A stretch of 64,000 bases of DNA from Eublepharis macularius (Eukaryota > Chordata > Lepidosauria > Squamata > Eublepharidae): the NCBI RefSeq assembly GCF_028583425.1, contig NC_072791.1:11427868-11491867 (forward strand). Direction: 5' to 3'. Position numbers and translations under genes: made by a program. The first letter of the stretch is position 1. Every line of letters begins with the position of its first letter. Below the pieces are notes generated by a model. The model worked only from the letters and a program-made list of their open reading frames with translations. It did not search any database and was not told where the DNA came from. Shown here piece by piece: positions 23,201 to 35,200 of the stretch.

Positions 23201-26200
23201 TTGGGAGTATCACTAATGGATAACAGCTCATTTAATCAAATTAAAGAGTTTTGTCTATTTAGAGGAGCGTACTTTGAAATTACACGGGCCTTGTTATTGG
23301 GGAGAACCCTTATGAAATGGACAAGGTGGTTCAGTAGAAAACAGTTATCTCCCTGCAGGTATGTGCATGTTTCACATTGCTCTTCATCTAATAGAATGAA
23401 GAACTTGTTTGATGAAAAGCTTTGCAAATTTCAGCCTTAACTTTCTTCTCTGCAAAATAATAACTTGGAAGAAAGACTGAAGGTCTCCCCCCACCCCGGT
23501 TCCATAACAATCCCACCATAGAGGCTTCCAGATACAAACAACCCTTGGAAATTAAAAAAAAATCCCTATCACTGCTGCTATTACAGAAAAATCAACAGCT
23601 ATCAGCAGCAGCCTATGCATGTACTTGGGGAGAGAGGCACATCCAAACCTTAACTTGCTACTATAGAAAACCTCCAACTGCCACCATCTATGGGAGGGAG
23701 CATTACAAACTCTCCAACTTTCTACTAAGAATGGTCTTCTATGTGATGATTCTGTCATGATTCTGTACTGAAGTATTGCCAATTTTGTTAGTCATCTTGG
23801 TCACGCAAATGGAAAGGTGGAATAGAAAATCAGAGGAAGAACACAGTATCCCACTGCTCTCTTTGACGGGTCTGTCTTCATTCTTCCTGAGATGTGCTCT
23901 TCAACACAAGTGTGGGTCTCCAACTCTACCTTCTTTTTTCTGGTAAAGCAAAAGATCCCTTCCCACCCCTGGCTAGTCTGTGCCCAGCTTCTCAGGTCTG
24001 TAAAGTTTTTTTCCATTCTATAGTTCTTGGGTTACCTAGTTTCCACAGCGCTGATTAGATCCAACAACTGGAGCTAGGCTTAATGGATTCTTTCGGGAAC
24101 TAGGAGGACTACAATTTTTAAAAATATATGCAGTAGGGAAAAACAGGGTTTCTCACCTGTAACTGTTGATCGTCGAGTCTCTTCTGTGCAGACACACATT
24201 GGGACTGCGCAGGCGCAGGCCAGCCGCGGAGAAGATTCTTTTAGCTTCTAGAAATGTGACGGGGACGTTCGGGCCCACCGCGCATGCGCGCCGGTGTTCC
24301 CGCCAATTTTGAAGTACAAGTACCCGAACGTCCCCGGCATTCCCTCAGTTCACCTGAGCCGCCTGAGAAACAATGGAGAACCAAGCACTCACAGCGGGGC
24401 AGGTGGGAGGGAATGTGTGTCTGCACAGAAGAGACTCGACGATCAACAGTTACAGGTGAGAAACCCTGTTTATCGTCGTCGTCCTTCTGTGCAGCCCCAC
24501 ATTGGGAGAATAGCTAGCATCTCACCAATGGGGGCGGGCGTGAGTGTCTATGTGAACAGAGAGTGCAGAACAGCCGTGCCAACAGCGGATTCACGGCGTG
24601 CATTCACGTCTATGGAATAATGTTTAATGAAAGTGTCAGCGGTAGACCACGTTGCAGCTTGGCAGACGTCTTGGAGTGGCACTCCTCGCAGGAAGGCAGC
24701 AGAGGCAGCTTGTGCTCGAGTAGAATGAGCAGTAATCGACAACGGGCACCGAACTCCAGCTTGCTGATAACAAAGTTTAATTGCAGACACAATCCAGCGA
24801 GAAATGGACTGGGCAGAAGCTGGCGAGCCCTTGCGAGGGCCAGAGTAACATAAGAACAAGGCAGGAGACTTCCTGAAACACTTGGTGCGATGTAAATAAA
24901 ACAATAAAGCACGTTTCACATCCAATGTGTGTAGAGTACGTTCCTCTGGGGAAGAGGGTGTAGGAAAAAAGGAAGGAAGGACCACCTTTTGACGCAGGTG
25001 AAATTTTGAAACCACCTTGGGCAGGAACTGCATACTAGTGTGGAGCATGACCGTACCGGGGAAAAATTGCAGGAAGGGGGGGTCACACCTCAAAGCAGAC
25101 AACTCCCCAACCCGCCTGGAGGAAGTGACTGCAACCAAAAAGGCCACCTTCTGTGTGAGCAGAGGCAAGGGACAGGTAGACAGGGGCTCAAAAGGGGAGA
25201 GCATCATACGGGAGAGCACCAGGGTCAGGCTCCACTGAGGAATAGGATGGGCCCTAGGAGGAAAGGACTTTAGTAGGCCCTTCAGGAACTGTTTGGACAG
25301 CCAATGTGCAAACACAGTCCTCCCATCAATCTGCTCATGGAAGGCAGAGATAGCAGCCATGTGCACCTTAACACTGGAGAACGCCAGGCCCTGGGAGCAC
25401 AGGTCCAGGAGGTAGTCCAGAATGACAGGCAGCGGGCAAGAGAAAGGGGAAACCCCTTTGGGGGCTAACCACCTAGAGAAACGTGACCACTTCCTCTGGT
25501 AGGACAACCTGGTAGACGGCTTCCTGGCATTCAGAATCACATTAAGCACCCTAGTAGAGAGGCCTAGTCTGGGGCGCAGAGGAGCCAGGCAGTCAGATTT
25601 AGCACTGCCACATCGTGATGCCACACTCCGTCCCTGAGTAGCAGGTCTGGAGCGTGTGGCAGCGGGAGACACCGCCCCTGTGACAGGGAAAGTAAAAGGG
25701 GGAACCAATCCTGGCGAGGCCACCGAGGGGCAATCAGGATACAATGGGTTCGGAAGGCCCTGATCCTGGAGAGGACCTTGTGAAGGAGCGGGAAGGGCGG
25801 GAAGGCATAAAAGAGCCCGGGAGACCAGGGTATCTGGAAGGCATCCCCCAGTGAACGATGGCCAATCCCGGCCCGGGAGCAAAACAGCGGGGCTTGTCTG
25901 TTGTGGGCTGTGGCAAAGAGGTCGACCAAAGGCGTGCCCCATGTGCGGAAAACCTTGTGGAGATAAACCGTGTTGAGGGACCACTCGTGCTGGGGCAAAA
26001 ACACCCTGCTCAGCGTGTCTGCTGCTGTGTTGCTCTCCCCCGCAATATGAACGGCCTTGGGCAGGACGTTGTTGGCAATGGCCCAAGTCCAGAGTGTAGT
26101 CGCCTCCTTGCAGAGCTTGAGCGAGACCGTTCCTCCCTGCTTGTTGAGATAGTAACAGGCCGTGGTATTGTCCGATAGGACCTGCACCCGCTTGTTCCGA

Positions 26201-29200
26201 ATGACATCTGCAAAAGAAGCAAGGGAGTAACGGATCGCTCTAAGCTCTAACAGGTTAATGTGCATGCTCATTTCAAGGGAGGACCAAACACCTTGAGCAG
26301 ACAGGTGTCCACAACGCCCTCCCCAGCCTAGATTGGAAGCGTCCGTAAAGACGGTGACCTCCGGCAGGAAGGGACCAAAAGGACAACCCTTGGACAAATT
26401 CTCAGGGTCAGTCCACCACACCAATGTCCGCTGTATCACCCTCGGGACGGAAAACCCACGGTGTTGACTCATAGTGAGGGGGTTGAAAACCCGAACAAAC
26501 CAATTTTGTAGAGGCCTCATGCGCAGGCGTGCAAAACACACCACCCCTGTGGAGGAGGCCATAAGGCCTAACAACGTTTGAATCAGGAGGGCAGTTTGGA
26601 ACCGGTTATGCACGAAGTGGCGGGCCAGGGAGGACAGCCTGCTCAAGCGGTCCGGGGGTAGATAAGCCCGGCCCAGCAGAGAGTCAAAGTGGACCCCAAT
26701 GAATCTAATGCTCGTACCAGGGGACAGGACCGACTTCCCCAAATTGACCACTAGCCCCAGACCGTCTAGGACGGACAAGGTGAGGGCAATAGAGGCCCGG
26801 AGGGAGTCAGAGGAGGGACCCACCAGGAGCCAATCATCCAAATAGGGATAAACAAAACAGCCACTAGACCGTAGATGTGCCACCACGGTGGCCATACATT
26901 TAGTGAACACCCTGGGCACCGAGGCCAGGCCAAAGGGCAAGGCCGTGTACTCATAGACAGCGCCTCCACAGGTAAAACGGAGATATTTCCTGTGGCCCTC
27001 AAAGATGGAAATGTGGAAGTAGGCGTCTTTGAGATCCAAAATGGCCATCCAGACGCCTGACTCTAAGAGTTCCAACACCCGCGACAGGGTAAGCATCCTA
27101 AACTTCTCCACCTTCAAGTAGGTATTAAGGGCCCGAAGGTCCAAAATGGGACGAGACCCCCCATCTTTCTTATCCACAAGAAAGTATCTTGAGTAAAACC
27201 CCCAAGGGGAAGTAGAGACATCGACCACCCGGACAGCACCTTTGGCAACCAACTCCAAAACATTATTTTGTAACACAACATTACAACAAGAAGCACAACG
27301 GGGTGGGTGCGAAAGAGGGGGTGCAGTGGTAAACGACAACTTATAACCACGGGCCACAACAGAGAGGACCCAGGTATCCGTAGTAATGAGTCGCCAACGG
27401 GGCAAGAAAGGCCGTAGCCTGTCCAAGAACAGGACATTAACAGCGTCCTTGGAGACCAACTGGGAAGCGTCCTGGTCTAGTCAGAAGACCGTGGGCTTCT
27501 GCGCTGAAGTCGAGGGCTTGGGCGAAGGAGGCTGCTGTCGTCCCTTGGACCGGCCGGAGCGTCTCGAAGAGTGGCGCTGCTGGCCAGAGTAGGAACGGTG
27601 GCCATAGGATTGACCGGAGGGGAACCGTCCTTGGCGCTGGTGGAACTGCTGGTAGGGGGACTGATAGGACCGGAACCTGCCGTACCGATATCTCGGACCC
27701 GTCTGCGGAACCGAAGGCGCAACCCCGAGCGACTTGGCCGTCTGCTGGTTCTTCTTCATAAGAGAAAGGGACTCATCCGTTTTCTCTGAGAAGAGCTGAG
27801 GACCTTCAAACGGAAAATCCTCGACCTTGGCCTTCTTCTCGGGGGGCAGGGCAGTAGATCGAAGCCAGGCGTGCCGACGCAAGAGCACTGAGGATGCCAT
27901 CGCACGCGCCGCGGAGTCGGCAGCGTCCTTGCCAGCCGTCATCTGTTGCTTCGACAAACGGAAAGCCTCAGCCTGGAGAGCCTTGACCAAGTGACGGCGA
28001 TCGTCGGGGAGGTCAGAGAGGTAGGACGACAGACGCTTCCACAAGAAAAGATTGTAAGAGCCCATTATTACTTGGAAATGGGCGATCCGGAACCCCAGGG
28101 AAGCCGAAGAATACACCTTCCGACCAATTCCATCCAGCTTTCTCCCCTCCCGATCCGATGGAGCCGAAGAGGAGCCCCGTCGGAACCGAGCCTGACCCTC
28201 CTCGGCCACGATGGAAGAGGGCTTCGGATGGGCAAAGAGGTAAGGGCAATCTTCCTGTTTGAGGCGATAATATTTCTCAACCTTCTTGGCCGTAGGCGGT
28301 ACAGAAGCAGGGGTCTGCCAGAGTGCCAGGGCATTGTCGACGAGATCCTCGACAGGAGGAAACGCCACCGAGGCAGGAGAGCCCGAATACAACGGCTCCA
28401 ACAGCTTACTCTTGGGTTTGGAGGTCGTGGAGGCGACGTCGAGCTCCAGTGCTGCGGCCATTCGGACCATCTGCTCTGCAAACACCCTGTAATCGTCATT
28501 AGGGGACGATGAGCGGAGCTCCCCCACAGCATCATCAGGGGAAGGGTCAGAGGCCGCGTCCGACGAGTACTCAGACGGAGACGCCAAGCCCTCATCATCC
28601 TCGGAGTCGGAGAAAGCTGCTGGGGTCTGCGTCGGAACCGACGGGCGGTCAGCCGGAACCGAGGTAGAAGGCTGGGGTGCCGAAAGATGGCGACGCGGCT
28701 GAGTGGCAGGCGGAGCTGGAGGCAGAGTTGAGGGCGCCGGAACCGTGGCCAGGGGCACCGAAGGACCAGGCAGAAAGGGAGCGGACTGCTGAATCCAAGC
28801 CACAAAATCCTGCCAGGAGGCCACGTTCCCTAGGCCCGGGACAGGCTGCCAAGGAGGCAGAGCAGCAGGCAACGGAACGGAACGGTGAAACGGCGCTGGA
28901 ACCGAGAAGACTGGCTGCGATGGAACGGAGACCTCCGCCGGAACCGGAGCACACGGCAGAGAGCGCTCAAACTCCTGGAACGCGTCCGAAAATCCACGGA
29001 TCGACTCGCAGTCGTCGGGAATCACCGGAGGAGGTGTGTGAGGAGGCGACGGGGTATGGAGGAGACTCCGGACGTCCTCAGGAGGAGGGGCCGGTCCAGG
29101 AGAGGAACCAGCCAATGAGGCCGGGGCCGGCGACAGAGCACGGCGCTTGGTCTTTGACTTGGCCTTTGCCTTCTTCGGCGGGGGCTCCGAAGAAGCCTCG

Positions 29201-32200
29201 GTGGCCACAGGCTTCGAAGAAGGCTTCGAAGAAGCACGTTTCTTCGCCTTTCGACTGGACGGAGCACTCACGGAACCGGAGGCGATCGAACCGTCCGGAG
29301 CGGACGCCTCCGTCGGAGCCGAGACGAGCGGTTCCGACGAGTGATGAGGAGCCGGCGAGGGGGCGACAGAGCTGGGCTTGCTCCCGGACGACCCAGAGGC
29401 TTTGGGCGGTAGAAGGTTGGCGTCCCAAAGAAAGGCCCGGAGCCTGGCCTTGCGGTCGTTCCGCGCTTTCGGAGTGAAGGCCATGCAAAACTTACAGCGC
29501 TCCACGACGTGCCCTTCGCCCAAACAGATGAGGCAGAGGTCATGACCATCAGAGTGGGTCATTTTAGTGCCACACTGTTGGCATTTTTTAAATAAAGCGG
29601 AATGGGACATAGTGGAGGCGTTTCCCAGTCAGAAGGAAACGGCAACTCACAGCTAGAAGAAAGTCCGAAGACACAAGCGACAGCTGAAGAACCTTTTCGA
29701 ACGGCGGCGAAAAAGGAACTGAGGGAATGCCGGGGACATTCGGGTACTTGTACTTCAAAATTGGCGGGAACACCGGCGCGCATGCGCGGTGGGCCCGAAC
29801 GTCCCCGTCACATTTCTAGAAGCTAAAAGAATCTTCTCCGCGGCTGGCCTGCGCCTGCGCAGTCCCAATGTGGGGCTTCACAGAAGGACGACGACGATCC
29901 AAATTTCCTGGGTGGCATGTTTCCTTCCCTTTCCCCCTCTAGGTAGCCCTGCTACTGCTGTTATTCAGGAATCTCTACGGCAAAACAAGAAGCAGAACTT
30001 CTCTGGCACCACTTGAAATAGGACATCCTGTCCTACCTGTGCATCTGCAAACACACAGATGTTGTTTGTCGGTTCATCACTAAATGCATCCTTTCCATCT
30101 GTCAGTATAGTCCCATAAATGAAGGCCACGTCTTTGATGAGAGGATGACAAACTTTGAACTACAGAGAAAATATTTTTACAGGCATGATTAGAAATATAA
30201 CAAATGTAACAATATAGTCATTTGCTCGACATTCCCGTCTTCTTTTAGATCTGCACCATCACCACGACACTGCGATAAAGAAAGCAGGGGCTGAATTTAG
30301 TATTCCTACAGGGAATACTAACTGATCAGCATCACCAAATAAAATTATCAATTTCAGTCAGCTCTGTTTTTTCCTGCTTCTTCCTTACCCAGTCCCCACT
30401 CCCAGTTGGTCCAAAACACAAATTATGTAAGAAGTGAAATATTTGACACCTATTCAGAGTAGAAGACTACAAAAACCTCTGAGACGCACTTGTTCAGTAT
30501 TACCTTTTTCTGGTATTATTGGCTTGATTATGCTTTGCGAAAGACTAGGCAATCCACAAAAAACACATTTTTGATATTTTACAAGTGATATAAGCTGATC
30601 TGTATAATTATGTGGCCTGCAGATCTGGCTTGTAAACAGCTAATTAGTCACCTGCCTCCTGGCCATGTGTCATGTAAACTTTTTTAAAAACTGATTTTTT
30701 TAAAAGCCACAAACGATACATTTTGATAAAACATGGACAAAGAGGTTAGTAATTTAAAGGACTAGCAACTTGTAGACTTACTTGAAAAACTACACATGTT
30801 GAATAGAATATACAATACAAGGGGAGGTCTGACAGTACCTGGGCCTTAACTGCTTCAGTTACTGCAGAAGCTGCATCTACGAGATCCCTAATCTTTGAAG
30901 AAGAAACATCAAGCCCCAACCTTTCAGCACTTAAAAACGCATAAAAAGCGCCACCATATGCAACATCAACCACCACTTTTCCATAGCCAGGAACATCAAC
31001 TGTTAGATCTGAAAAAAAAGAAAAACCATGTTATTATATGCATCAACACCTCATGTTACTTAGACTTGATTTCCTCCAGAGTTGGCTCTGATATCCACTC
31101 AGCTCAACACTCTTATTGGTGGATCCATTTCTCCTTTTCATGATTTTACAAAGTACTCAAGGAACTAAGAATGAGAGCAAACAAAAACATGCCTACACCC
31201 CTTACAAAAATGACTTTCCTTAGATAACTCCAGCACATTCCACTCAGGACATTGGGGGGGGGGGCGCCCCTGAATCTTTTGTTAGCCCCAAAACAATTAA
31301 TCCAGATTTTTTTCATACAACACAAAGTTCACTAATAGCAGATTTCTTCATCTTAGCATCAGGCCACAGGGCTCACAGCAGCTTGGGAAGAGCACAATTT
31401 ACATTAGAGAAATATTACAAGAGAAACCCAAGCGCTGCTTTCCTGATCAAATTACTATACCCGTACATTTCCTCTGAGGGTCAAAGAGGGAGATCCAATA
31501 ACCAATTTCTCATGCCCTGTCTAGTCAGGCTCAAGTGAAACTGGAGTTAGTCACAACTAACTTTTCCATGGAACTGGGTTGTTAGCTGGATCAGGGACTG
31601 TTAATGTAGGTAAGTATTGCTGTTTAGGATACATGATATTCAGAGAAAAGGTTCCTTCAAGTTCTGATGATTCAGGCCGAGGCTTTCAGTTTTGGCTTCT
31701 CAGTTTGATCTTCAGAAGGCGTTGAAGGATGACCCAAAACAGGGAGATATGATTGTAGTAATGTAACAGAAACGTAACGCAAATTCTTTCTATAACTAGG
31801 CCCAACCTGAGAAGACTTGGACACCCCAGTACTGAAGAACTCTGAACACAACCTGCTTGACTAAGATGGAAATCTTAACACAAAACATAACTCACTATGA
31901 CATTTGCAAGAGGTGGTGGAGCACAGGGAGGCATTCCTTCCAAGATGCAGAGTAACAGCCTGGGTAATGTTAGTCAATCCTCATCAACCTATGCAGTCAG
32001 AAACAGAGAAAGCAAGCTCACACTCCTTCACAGGTTAGGTAACTCTTGGCTCTTCCTTCTGAGAAAGCAGACGGTGTATAACAGGTTAACCGTCACAACT
32101 TCCCACAAAAGATCATTTGCTTAGTAAAGGTGCGAAGAATTCAGTTAGATCTTCAACATGCACACCTCTAAAAGCACAGAAGCAGCCTAGGCAGGACAAA

Positions 32201-35200
32201 AGGGAATGTGTTGAGCACCTGAAAAACAAATAAGCGTGCATTAATATCTGACAGAAAAGAAGGAATGGCTCACACACACACACACAAAGAGGCCTGTGGA
32301 TGGAACTGCAATGCGATTGCAATGAAGACTGAAATATGAAGCAGTGGCATAAGCCCCAATATACTTGGTAGGGCGTACTTCTTACATGCTTAGGCAGCAA
32401 GATACATATGTCAGAAAAAGTAGGGTAAAGAGGGTAAGAAGAACAGATATAGAGCTAGAAAATACAGAGGGTAGTGAATCTATAGGCTTTTCCACAAATT
32501 ATAGCAGTGGCATATGACAATGGCAGAACCATGTCTACAACTGTCATTCAGAAAGAGACACTGTAGGAGAAAAGGGACTACTTAATTATGGGCAGAGCTG
32601 TAATTAATGATATATTCATGGCAGTGATGTTAGTAGAGAGAGGTACAGATGCTACAGTAAGGACAAAATGTGGAATACAGGGGCTTGCAGCTCTGTTCAG
32701 GAAGAACCAGCTGGAGAAGTGAAGGTAATAGCTAATATACAGGCAACAGCAGAGAAAGCTAAACTTAAATCCTCTCTCCCCGTGTATCACACGGGGTACC
32801 CATGAAAATGCACCAGGCAGCTCTCAAGTGAGGAAGTGCTGAATTATTGCTTAGCTTTTGGGGGAATTCAAAGCTATTTATGTCTCTATGTACTAGGGTT
32901 GCCAGGTCCCCTTACCCTCCCAGCGGGAGTAGGGAGACCCTGCACTCACTTTTTGTGACATCATCACTCCCAGAAGAAACATCTTGCTACTCTGGGAGCC
33001 CGCCCAGGAGGCCTATTCCCCCATCTTTCTCCCCTGCCAGCCAGGTGAGTGGTGGCGGGGGTGGAGGGTGGGAGTGGGGGATTCTCTGCCCCCCTCAGGG
33101 GATCTGGGATCCCTACTATGTACAACTAGAATCACAGAAGCATAGGGTTGGAAGGGACCTCTAGAGTCATCAAGTCTAACCCCCTGCAACACATAGGAAA
33201 TTTTTAATTAATTAATTAATTCAATTTATATTCCGCTCTCCCCGCAAACGGGTTCAGAACAGATCACAGATGGTAATAAATACAATAAAACGAATTAGAT
33301 TAAAACTTCAGTCACATCACCCAAACATTAAAATTCCCAAATATTCCCCCCCCCCCCACCCCACACAGTGACCCTTATTCCATGCCCAGAAGATGGCAAA
33401 ACTTTATCAAGATCCCTAGCCAAACTGCCCAGGGGAAAATGGCTACAAGCCCAAAGTTGTGATCGGCTTTACCCAGGGCATGTAAGAAGAGGCCACGAGA
33501 ACTAAACACTGATGTAACCCTTCCTGCCCTCCCTCTCATGATCTGCCCAGGTTCACAGAATCAGCATTGCTGTCAGATGGCCACCTAGCCTCTGCTTAAA
33601 AACCTCCAAAGAAGGAGAGCCCACCACCTCCCAAAGAAGCCTGTTCCACTGAGAGACCGCTCTAACTGTCAGGAAGTTCTTCCTAATGTTTAGCCCAAAA
33701 CTCTTTTGATTTAGTTTCATCCCGTTGGTTCTGATCTGACCTTTTGGGGCAGCAGAAAATAACTCTGCACCACATACAAGTATTTGAAGATGGTTATCAT
33801 ATCACCTCTCAGTCATCTCCTCTCCAACCTAAACATACCAAGCTCCTTCAACCTTTCCTCATAGGACTTGGTCTCCAGACCCTTCACCATCTTCATTACT
33901 CTCCTCTGGATATGTTCCAGCTATATCCTTCTGAGAATGTGGTGCCCAAAACTGAACACAATACTCTAGGCGAGGTCTATATGTACCTGAACACTATGCT
34001 TCTGTTGATATAGCCCCAAATTGCATTTGCCTTTTTAGCTACCACATCACACTGCTGACTCATGTTCAGTGTATGGTCTATAGGGGTATGCGCTTTGAGT
34101 TTCTGATTCGGGTAAAATACCAGAATTGGATCCAATCTGTAAAGATTCGGAATTCCCGAATCAAAGCTTCCCCGAAGCATTCAGGTTGCTTCGGGGCCCA
34201 AGTTTAAAGGGCCCTTTCCCTGCCGCTTGCAAGCAGCAGGGCCCTTTAAACATCCCACCCCAACCCCACCCACCCCACTTATCTTGGCCCTGCCACTTGC
34301 TGCAGGCTGCTGCAGCTGTGGAGGCAGCGGGGTGGCGCAGTCGAAGTAGGAAACCCAAATATTTTTGGGGTGCACACCCCTAATGGTCTACTAAGACCCC
34401 TAGATCCTTTTTGCATACTACTGCCAAGATAAGTCTCCCCCATCCTAGAATTATGCATTTGATTTTTCCTACCTTAATGCAGAACTTTGCATTTATCTGT
34501 TGAAATTCATTTTGTTTGTTTTAGCCCAGTTTTCCAGCCTGTCAAGATCGTTCTGTATCCTCACTCTGTCTCTGACTATATTTGCTACCCCTGCCAGTTT
34601 AGTATCATCTGCAAATTTAGTAAGCATTCCCTCTATTCCTTCATTGAAATCACTTATAAAAATGTTGAACAGAACAGGTCCCAGGACCAATCCCTCCACT
34701 TGTCTCTCTTCTCCAAAAGGATGAAGAACCATTAACTTCTAAGGAGACCAACTTTTCTTCCATTTTATTCTCACAAAAACACCATGAGGATGGTAAGTTG
34801 AAAGTGTGTGACTGAACCAAGATCACCCAACCAATTTTCTACAGTGCAGCGAAGATTCAAACCCAGATGTCTCAGATTCTACCTAGCCCAATACACCAAC
34901 CACTACAGCACACTGGTTCATTTGCTGGGACCTTTTTTAATGTTAAGCAGTCAAAACTGGAATTCATTACATACAGTCTAGAGTGGAGCAGCCTCTTCCA
35001 CTATCCCACTTTCACTCTGCAAGCAGAAAACTAACTTAGCAAAGCAAGTGCAGGGGAGGGGACTTCCCCCTGCCATGCTAGTTTTCTGCTGCAGAGAGCT
35101 TCTTTACACCAAAATTGGAATCCAAAGCTGGAATCTGCCCCCTGCAATCCATTCTAATGCTCACTTTTCCCCCTGGGCTGCCAAGCTTCAGCCAGGACCC

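Larger units (their letters stand above)
24141..29898 (-). mobile_element. DIRS-type tyrosine-recombinase retrotransposon, looks whole
   Basis: About 5.76 kb, minus strand, within L3HYPDH intron 3 and in the host gene's orientation. Parts in coding order: right terminal repeat, gag-like ORF (27,481-29,610), reverse transcriptase/RNase H/methylase-like ORF (25,564-27,459), overlapping tyrosine recombinase ORF (24,548-26,086), internal complementary region (24,412-24,507), left terminal repeat. Inverted terminal repeats, an internal region complementary to both outer ends, and a tyrosine recombinase in place of an integrase define the DIRS order. All three frames are long and open with no obvious breaks. 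End-to-internal identity is nearly complete, so the insertion looks young. Confidence 0.93.
33125..34740 (-). mobile_element. CR1-type LINE 3' end with nested insertions
   Basis: On the minus strand, 34,493-34,732 reads as a CR1 reverse transcriptase piece ([40 protein letters not shown]). Untranslated and C-terminal sequence down to 33,125 follows (rc of agggttggaagggacctcta). An L2-like tail (about 33,199-33,500) and a hAT-type MITE (34,081-34,382) are inserted in it. Truncated copy. Confidence 0.85.

Noticed and set aside
28677-29477. Plus-strand open frame (266 codons) in the DIRS gag region
   Set aside because: Antisense shadow of the gag-like frame with charged low-complexity composition.
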